A stretch of DNA of 9,725 nucleotides from Frankia sp. (GTDB lineage: Bacteria; Actinomycetota; Actinomycetes; Frankiales; Frankiaceae): assembly GCA_019689615.1 (NCBI GenBank), contig JADGHD010000144.1, positions 1-9,725 of the forward strand, given 5' to 3'. Positions 5,708 to 9,725 of the stretch are shown here, piece after piece. The notes beneath the pieces are model-generated. The model saw only the letters and a list, made by a program, of their open reading frames with translations, did not search any database and was not told where the DNA came from. Position numbers and translations under genes: made by a program. Positions within the stretch are counted from its first letter, which is position 1. Every line of letters begins with the position of its first letter.

Positions 5708-6763
5708 ATGACCAGTCCCAGACCGCTCCGGCTGGGGACCCGGCGCTCGATGCTGGCGGTCGCGCAGTCCGGCATCGTGGCCGACGAGCTGCGCGCCCGG
5801 CTCGGTGTCGAGGTCGAGCTGGTGCACATCGTCACCGACGGCGACCGGCTGCGCGGGGAGATCAGCCAGCTCGGTGGCACCGGGGTGTTCGTCAGCGCCC
5901 TGCGCGACGCGCTGCTGGCCGGCGGGGGCGACCTCGCCGTGCACTCGCTGAAGGACCTGCCGACCGCCCCTCATCCGCGGATCGCGCTGGCCGCCGTGCC
6001 GCCCCGGGAGGACGTCCGCGACGTGCTGGTCGCGCCGTGCGGGCGGCGGCTGGCCGAGCTGCCGGCTGGCGCCCGGGTGGGCACCGGCTCGCCGCGCCGG
6101 GCCGCCCAGCTGCGCGCGCTCGGCCTGGGCCTGGAGGTCGTGTCGATCCGCGGCAACGTCGACACCCGGATCAAGCTGGCGATCGACGGCCAGGTCGACG
6201 CGGTGGTGCTCGCCCGCGCCGGGCTCGCCCGGCTCGACCGCCTGGACGCCGTGACCGAGGTGCTCGACCCCGCGGTGATGCTGCCCGCGCCCGGCCAGGG
6301 CGCGCTCGCGGTCGAGTGCCTCGCCGACGCCCCGGTCCCCGCGGGGTTGTGCCTGGGCGAGCGGGTGACCGGTGCCAACGGTGCCGTCGCAGCCGGAAGT
6401 GAGTTTCAGGACTCCCTTGCCATGCTGCTACGGTTTGTGCTCGACGATGCACCGTCGTCCGCCGCTGTCCGGGCGGAACGGGCGTTCCTGACGGCGGTCG
6501 AAGCCGGCTGCACCGCCCCCGTGGGCGCGTTGGCCCAGCTCACACCCCTCGCCGCCGGTGGCGCCGGCCGCACCGGGGGCGCGGATGACGAGGTGTCCGG
6601 CGCGGGCGACCTTCGCCTGCGCGCGGTGGTCGCGTCGCTGGACGGCGGTTGCGTCCTGCGCCGCGAGCTCACCGGCCCGTCCGCGGACCCGGAGGCGCTC
6701 GGCCGCCGCGTCGCGGACGAGCTGCTGTCCGCCGGAGCACACACGCTGATGGGAACGCGCTGA
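5708..6763 (+). CDS. hemC: Hydroxymethylbilane synthase (porphobilinogen deaminase)
   Basis: A 351-residue enzyme that joins four porphobilinogens into hydroxymethylbilane, using a covalent dipyrromethane cofactor. Seen: LRLGTRRSMLAVAQS (7-21), HIVTDGD (40-46), GVFVSALRDALL (59-70), AVHSLKDLPT (77-86) with the catalytic-type Asp83, VGTGSPRRAAQL (124-135), SIRGNVDTRI (146-155), DAVVLARAGLARL (164-176), LPAPGQGALAVEC (192-204) and EAGCTAPVGA (265-274), where Cys268 is the expected cofactor attachment. It is longer than usual (families run about 300-320 residues) because of about 25 extra residues around 207-235 and a Gly-rich loop (282-299). DNA next to the first insertion is less GC-rich than its surroundings. 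ATG 5708 has GAGAGG (5694-5699) 8 nt upstream; longer frames would overlap hemA and lack homology. It follows hemA by 46 nt and precedes hemD by 4 nt. Confidence 0.96.
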   Translation: MTSPRPLRLGTRRSMLAVAQSGIVADELRARLGVEVELVHIVTDGDRLRGEISQLGGTGVFVSALRDALLAGGGDLAVHSLKDLPTAPHPRIALAAVPPREDVRDVLVAPCGRRLAELPAGARVGTGSPRRAAQLRALGLGLEVVSIRGNVDTRIKLAIDGQVDAVVLARAGLARLDRLDAVTEVLDPAVMLPAPGQGALAVECLADAPVPAGLCLGERVTGANGAVAAGSEFQDSLAMLLRFVLDDAPSSAAVRAERAFLTAVEAGCTAPVGALAQLTPLAAGGAGRTGGADDEVSGAGDLRLRAVVASLDGGCVLRRELTGPSADPEALGRRVADELLSAGAHTLMGTR

Positions 6764-6767
6764 CGCC

Positions 6768-8609
6768 ATGGCCACCCGACGTACCAAGAAGCCCGTGTCC
6801 CCGGTTGCCCTGGTCGGTGCCGGCCCGCGCGACCCCGGCCTGCTCACCGTCCTGGCGGTCGAGACGCTCAAGGCCGCTGACGTGGTGGTCGCGGACCCGG
6901 ACGTCGCGCCCGCGGTGCTGGATGGGCTGAAGGCCGAGGTACTGCGGATCGGTGACCTGGACGCGCCGAAGCCGGTCCGCAACGCCGAGGCGGCCACCGC
7001 GGCGGTGGTCAGCCGGGCGCGGGCGGGCGAGAAGGTCGTCCGGCTCTACTCCGGCGACCCGTGGCTGACCCGGATCGGCGCCGAGGACGCGCAGTCGCTG
7101 GCCAAGGCGAAGATCCCGTACCGGGTGGTCCCCGGCGTGCCCACCGGCGCCGCCGTCGCCACCTACGCCGGCGTGGCCCCCGGCCTGCCGGTCACCTACG
7201 CCAGCACCACCGGCGTGTTCTCGGCCAGCGGCGAGCTCCCGGTCACCTCCCCGTTCGGCTCGGACCCGGTCGGCCCGCTCGGCCAGCCCGGCTTCGGCTC
7301 GTCCCGGCTGATCGGCCGGCCGCTGGGCGGCACGCTCGGCGGGTCGGGCCTTGGCGGCGGGCTCGGTGGCGGGCTGGGCGCGGGCCTTGGCGGCGGGCTC
7401 GGGCTCGGGTCCGGCTTCGGCGGGCTTGGCGGCCTGGGCGGCGGGACCATCGCCGGCGTCTCCGACGTCGACTGGGCCGGGCTCGCGCAGGTCCCCGGCA
7501 CGCTGGTGATCACGGCCGCGCCGAACGAGATCGGCAAGGTGGCCAACGCGCTCATCGAGCACGGCAAGCCCGGGGACACCCCGACCGCGGTCACCGTCGA
7601 CGGCACCACCACCGACCAGCGGACCGTCACCTCGACGCTGGACCGGATCGAGAACGACTGCCAGCCGATGCTGGCGAACAGCAGCCAGCCGATCACCCAG
7701 GTCGTCATCTCCATCGGGGCCGTGGTCGCGACCCGGGCGAAGCTGTCCTGGTGGGAGACCCGGGCGCTGTTCGGCTGGACCGTGCTGGTGCCGCGGACCA
7801 AGGAGCAGGCCCCGATCCTGTCCGAGCTGCTGCGTTCGCACGGCGCGAGCCCGCTGGAGGTGCCGACGATCGCTGTCGAGCCGCCGCGGACCGCCGCCCC
7901 GATGGAGCGCGCGATCACCGGCCTGGTCTCCGGCCGCTACCAGTGGGTGGCCTTCACCTCCGTGAACGCGGTGCGGGCCGTGCAGGAGAAGGTCGAGGAG
8001 CGAAGCCTCGACGCCCGCTCGTTCGCCGGCGTCAAGGTCGCCGCGATCGGCGAGGCCACCGCGGCGGCGCTGCGGGCGTTCGGCATCCGGCCCGACCTCG
8101 TGCCCTCCGGACAGCAGTCCAGCGAGGGCCTGCTGCAGGACTGGCCGCCGTATGACAGCGCCGTCGACCTGCTCGACCGGGTGCTGCTGCCGCGGGCCGA
8201 CATCGCCACCGAGACCCTGGAAGCGGGCCTGAAGGAGCGGGGCTGGCAGGTCGACGACGTCACCGCCTACCGCACGGTCCGGGCGGCGCCGCCGCCCGCG
8301 CCGATCCGCGAGGCGCTCAAGGGCGGCCGGGTCGACGCCGTCGTCTTCACCTCCTCGTCCACCGTCCGCAACCTGGTCGGTATCGCCGGCAAGCCGCACG
8401 AGACCACGGTCATCGCGGTGATCGGCCCGGCCACCGCGGCGACCGCGGCTGAGCTGGGGCTGCGGGTCGACGTCCAGGCGCCGGAGCCGACGATGCCCGC
8501 GCTGGTCAACTCGCTCGCCGAGTTCGCCGCCGAGCACCGCGAGGAGCTGGGCAAGGTCGGCCCGCTCGCCGCCCGGCTGCCCAAGCCCCGCCGCGGCGGC
8601 CGGCGATGA
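6768..8609 (+). CDS. hemD: Uroporphyrinogen-III synthase fused to a degenerate SUMT-like domain
   Basis: A 613-residue two-domain protein. The N-terminal part (about 11-320) resembles tetrapyrrole methylases (CobA/CysG): VALVGAGPRDPGLLTV, RLYSGDP (92-98), YRVVPGVPTGAAVATYAGV (118-136) and TVDGTTTDQRT (276-286). Key methylase signatures differ from active SUMTs: GAGPGD reads GAGPRD and the YGxGDP loop reads YSGDP. SAM-dependent activity is therefore doubtful, as in other actinobacterial fusions. A Gly/Leu-rich stretch (about 186-226) interrupts this domain. The C-terminal part (about 335-590) is a good HemD: FGWTVLVPRTKEQ, VPTIAVEPPRT, FTSVNAV (396-402), LLPRADIATETL (473-484), DDVTAYRTV (496-504), FTSSSTVRNL (527-536) and IGPATA (552-557). 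It cyclises hydroxymethylbilane with D-ring inversion to uroporphyrinogen III. The ATG lies 4 nt after the hemC stop with no strong ribosome site, suggesting translational coupling. Its TGA overlaps the hemB ATG. Confidence 0.93.
   Translation: MATRRTKKPVSPVALVGAGPRDPGLLTVLAVETLKAADVVVADPDVAPAVLDGLKAEVLRIGDLDAPKPVRNAEAATAAVVSRARAGEKVVRLYSGDPWLTRIGAEDAQSLAKAKIPYRVVPGVPTGAAVATYAGVAPGLPVTYASTTGVFSASGELPVTSPFGSDPVGPLGQPGFGSSRLIGRPLGGTLGGSGLGGGLGGGLGAGLGGGLGLGSGFGGLGGLGGGTIAGVSDVDWAGLAQVPGTLVITAAPNEIGKVANALIEHGKPGDTPTAVTVDGTTTDQRTVTSTLDRIENDCQPMLANSSQPITQVVISIGAVVATRAKLSWWETRALFGWTVLVPRTKEQAPILSELLRSHGASPLEVPTIAVEPPRTAAPMERAITGLVSGRYQWVAFTSVNAVRAVQEKVEERSLDARSFAGVKVAAIGEATAAALRAFGIRPDLVPSGQQSSEGLLQDWPPYDSAVDLLDRVLLPRADIATETLEAGLKERGWQVDDVTAYRTVRAAPPPAPIREALKGGRVDAVVFTSSSTVRNLVGIAGKPHETTVIAVIGPATAATAAELGLRVDVQAPEPTMPALVNSLAEFAAEHREELGKVGPLAARLPKPRRGGRR
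7345..7402 (+). repeat. Direct 22-bp repeats in the Gly/Leu-rich part of hemD
   Basis: Identical 22-bp stretches lie at 7345-7366 and 7381-7402, 36 bp (12 codons) apart. They fall within a run of GGGCTCGG-like and GGCGGG-like units from about 7323 to 7445 that encodes GLGGGLG-type sequence. The reading frame is kept throughout. This looks like in-frame repeat growth rather than an insertion element. Confidence 0.85.
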
Positions 8610-9619
8610 CCGGGCGCTCCGCCGGCACCGCGGCCGGCTTCCCGCTCGTCCGGCCGCGCCGGCTGCGCCGGACCCCGGCGCTGCGCCGGCTGGTCGCCGA
8701 CGTCCGGCTGCACCCGGCCGACCTGGTGCTGCCGATGTTCGTCAAGGAGGGTGTGTCCGAGCCGGTCCCGGTCGCCTCGATGCCGGGGGTCGTCCAGCAC
8801 ACCCGGGACTCGCTGCGCAAGGCGGCGGTCGAGGCGGCCGCGGCCGGCGTCGGCGGGATCATCCTGTTCGGGATCCCGGCGGCCAAGGACGCCCGCGGCT
8901 CGGCGGCCGACGACCCGGACGGCATCGTCCAGCGGGCCATCGCCGACCTGGTCGCCGAGGTCGGCGGCGACGTTGTGATCATGGCCGACCTCTGCCTTGA
9001 CGAGTACACCGACCACGGCCACTGCGGCCTGCTCACCCCCGACGGCGAGGTCGACAACGACGCCACCCTCGACCGCTACGCCAGCATCGCGCTGGCGCAG
9101 GCGAACGCCGGCGTCCAGGTGATCGCCCCGAGCGGGATGATGGACGGCCAGGTCGGCGCGATCCGCGCGGCGCTCGACGGCGCCGGGTTCGCCGACCTGC
9201 CGGTGCTGGCCTACTCGGCCAAGTACGCTTCGGCGTTCTACGGCCCGTTCCGCGACGCCGCCGAGTGCGCCCCGCAGTTCGGCGACCGCGCCGCCTACCA
9301 GCAGGACCCGGCCCGCTCGGTCGCCGAGGCGCTGCGCGAGGTGGCGCTGGACCTGGCCGAGGGCGCGGACGCGGTGATGGTCAAGCCGGCGCTGGCCTAC
9401 CTCGACGTGCTGCGCGCCGTCGCCGACACCGTCGACGTGCCGGTCGCCGCCTACCAGGTCTCCGGCGAGTACGCGATGGTCGAGGCCGCCGCGGCGGCCG
9501 GCTGGGTCGACCGGGAGCGCGTGGTCAACGAGACCCTGACCGCGATCCGCCGGGCCGGCGCGGACATCATCCTCACCTACTGGGCCACCGAGGTGGCCAC
9601 GCGCCTCACCCGCGGCTGA
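8606..9619 (+). CDS. hemB: Delta-aminolevulinic acid dehydratase (porphobilinogen synthase)
   Basis: A 337-residue cytoplasmic enzyme condensing two 5-aminolevulinate molecules into porphobilinogen. The length is normal for the family. Seen: RPRRLRRTPALRRLVADV (16-33), VLPMFVKEG (41-49), ILFGIP (86-91), the metal-region motif DLCLDEYTDHGHCG (128-141), IAPSGMMDGQV (173-183), the first Schiff-base lysine K206 in YSAKYASAFYGPFRDA (203-218), the second in VMVKPALAYLD (257-267, K260), and YQVSGEYAM (283-291). The metal motif has Cys130, Asp132 and Cys140. Classical zinc enzymes have three cysteines here and magnesium types have Asp/Ala, so this is the mixed form that I also recall from other actinobacteria. 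The ATG overlaps the hemD stop (ATGA), implying coupling. It is the last gene of the operon in the window and is followed by a hairpin. Confidence 0.97.
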   Translation: MTGRSAGTAAGFPLVRPRRLRRTPALRRLVADVRLHPADLVLPMFVKEGVSEPVPVASMPGVVQHTRDSLRKAAVEAAAAGVGGIILFGIPAAKDARGSAADDPDGIVQRAIADLVAEVGGDVVIMADLCLDEYTDHGHCGLLTPDGEVDNDATLDRYASIALAQANAGVQVIAPSGMMDGQVGAIRAALDGAGFADLPVLAYSAKYASAFYGPFRDAAECAPQFGDRAAYQQDPARSVAEALREVALDLAEGADAVMVKPALAYLDVLRAVADTVDVPVAAYQVSGEYAMVEAAAAAGWVDRERVVNETLTAIRRAGADIILTYWATEVATRLTRG

Positions 9620-9643
9620 GCTGCGCCGTCCGCCGTCCGCCGT

Positions 9644-9662
9644 GGGCCGGCGTCGGCGGCCC
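9644..9662 (+). terminator. GC-rich hairpin after hemB
   Basis: GGGCCG (9644-9649) and CGGCCC (9657-9662) form a 6-bp stem with a 7-nt loop, starting 25 nt after the hemB stop. A C-run follows instead of a T-run. It is placed to end the rex-hem operon, but the stem is short and actinobacterial terminators are hard to recognise. Confidence 0.42.
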
Positions 9663-9690
9663 CCCGCGCCCGCGCGCGCGGCCGCGCCGC
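9663..9690. other. Alternating CG tract with a 12-bp palindrome
   Basis: Almost pure G/C sequence with a CG alternating run (9671-9680) and the palindrome GCGCGGCCGCGC (9676-9687), in the non-coding DNA after hemB. Such tracts can adopt Z-DNA or cruciform structure under supercoiling. They may also be simple compositional drift. No gene is seen from 9620 to the window end. Confidence 0.5.
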
Positions 9691-9725
9691 CCGCGTACCC
9701 GAAGGTGTGGTGTCCCCGGGGCGGG

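Noticed and set aside
3649..5880. 743-codon minus-strand frame across rex and hemA
   Set aside because: Very long only because stops are rare in this composition; the sequence is Arg/Gly/Val-rich without motifs and lies opposite two certain genes.
6429..6434. TACGGT as a firm internal promoter in hemC
   Set aside because: The -10 fit is fair but no convincing -35 lies at 16-18 nt, so it is kept only as a remark in the lower-GC finding.
7196..7918. Minus-strand Pro-rich protein opposite the Gly/Leu repeat
   Set aside because: Its Pro/Ser repeats are the complement of the Gly/Leu codons in hemD; no supported start.
6669..8537. 622-codon minus-strand frame opposite hemD
   Set aside because: Antisense shadow; composition follows the hemD codons and no family is recognisable.

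Overview
The window is very GC-rich throughout (by eye well over 70%), with strong G/C third-codon bias, GTG starts, long antisense shadow frames and 4-bp start/stop overlaps. Together with the gene order this points to a high-GC actinobacterium. The Rex, HemD and HpnB sequences and the long low-complexity tails suggest a Frankia-like (Frankiales) chromosome. That genus-level call is an inference from family resemblance.

Left part, minus strand (1-2686). The window opens inside a 24-bp tandem repeat. A GC-rich hairpin follows, placed to end a minus-strand gene for a hopene-associated glycosyltransferase of the HpnB type with a roughly 100-residue disordered tail. Behind it lies a minus-strand HAD subfamily IB phosphatase with a C-terminal membrane-like helix. 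A hairpin sits between the two genes.

Right part, plus strand (2782-9619). A small CxxC glutaredoxin-like protein is followed by a very recognisable Rex operator overlapping a promoter, a leader of about 160 nt, and then rex-hemA-hemC-hemD-hemB. This is the actinobacterial redox-controlled tetrapyrrole operon. Rex senses NADH/NAD+ and very probably represses its own operon. HemA reduces glutamyl-tRNA to glutamate-1-semialdehyde, HemB makes porphobilinogen, HemC makes hydroxymethylbilane and HemD closes it to uroporphyrinogen III. HemL (the aminomutase step) is not in the window. Junctions are tight: GTGA overlap rex/hemA, 46 nt hemA/hemC, 4 nt hemC/hemD, ATGA overlap hemD/hemB. A GC-rich hairpin lies just after hemB.

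Nothing here is a mobile element, CRISPR array or RNA gene. The operon is conventional, but several parts look lineage-specific: a tandem-repeat leader with a possible 30-codon ORF coupled to rex, a long Rex tail, a repeat-bearing linker in HemA, a lower-GC stretch next to an insertion in HemC, and a Gly/Leu-rich repeat insertion in a degenerate methyltransferase domain of HemD. I found no clear undescribed system. The rex leader and the HemD insertion are the best leads.
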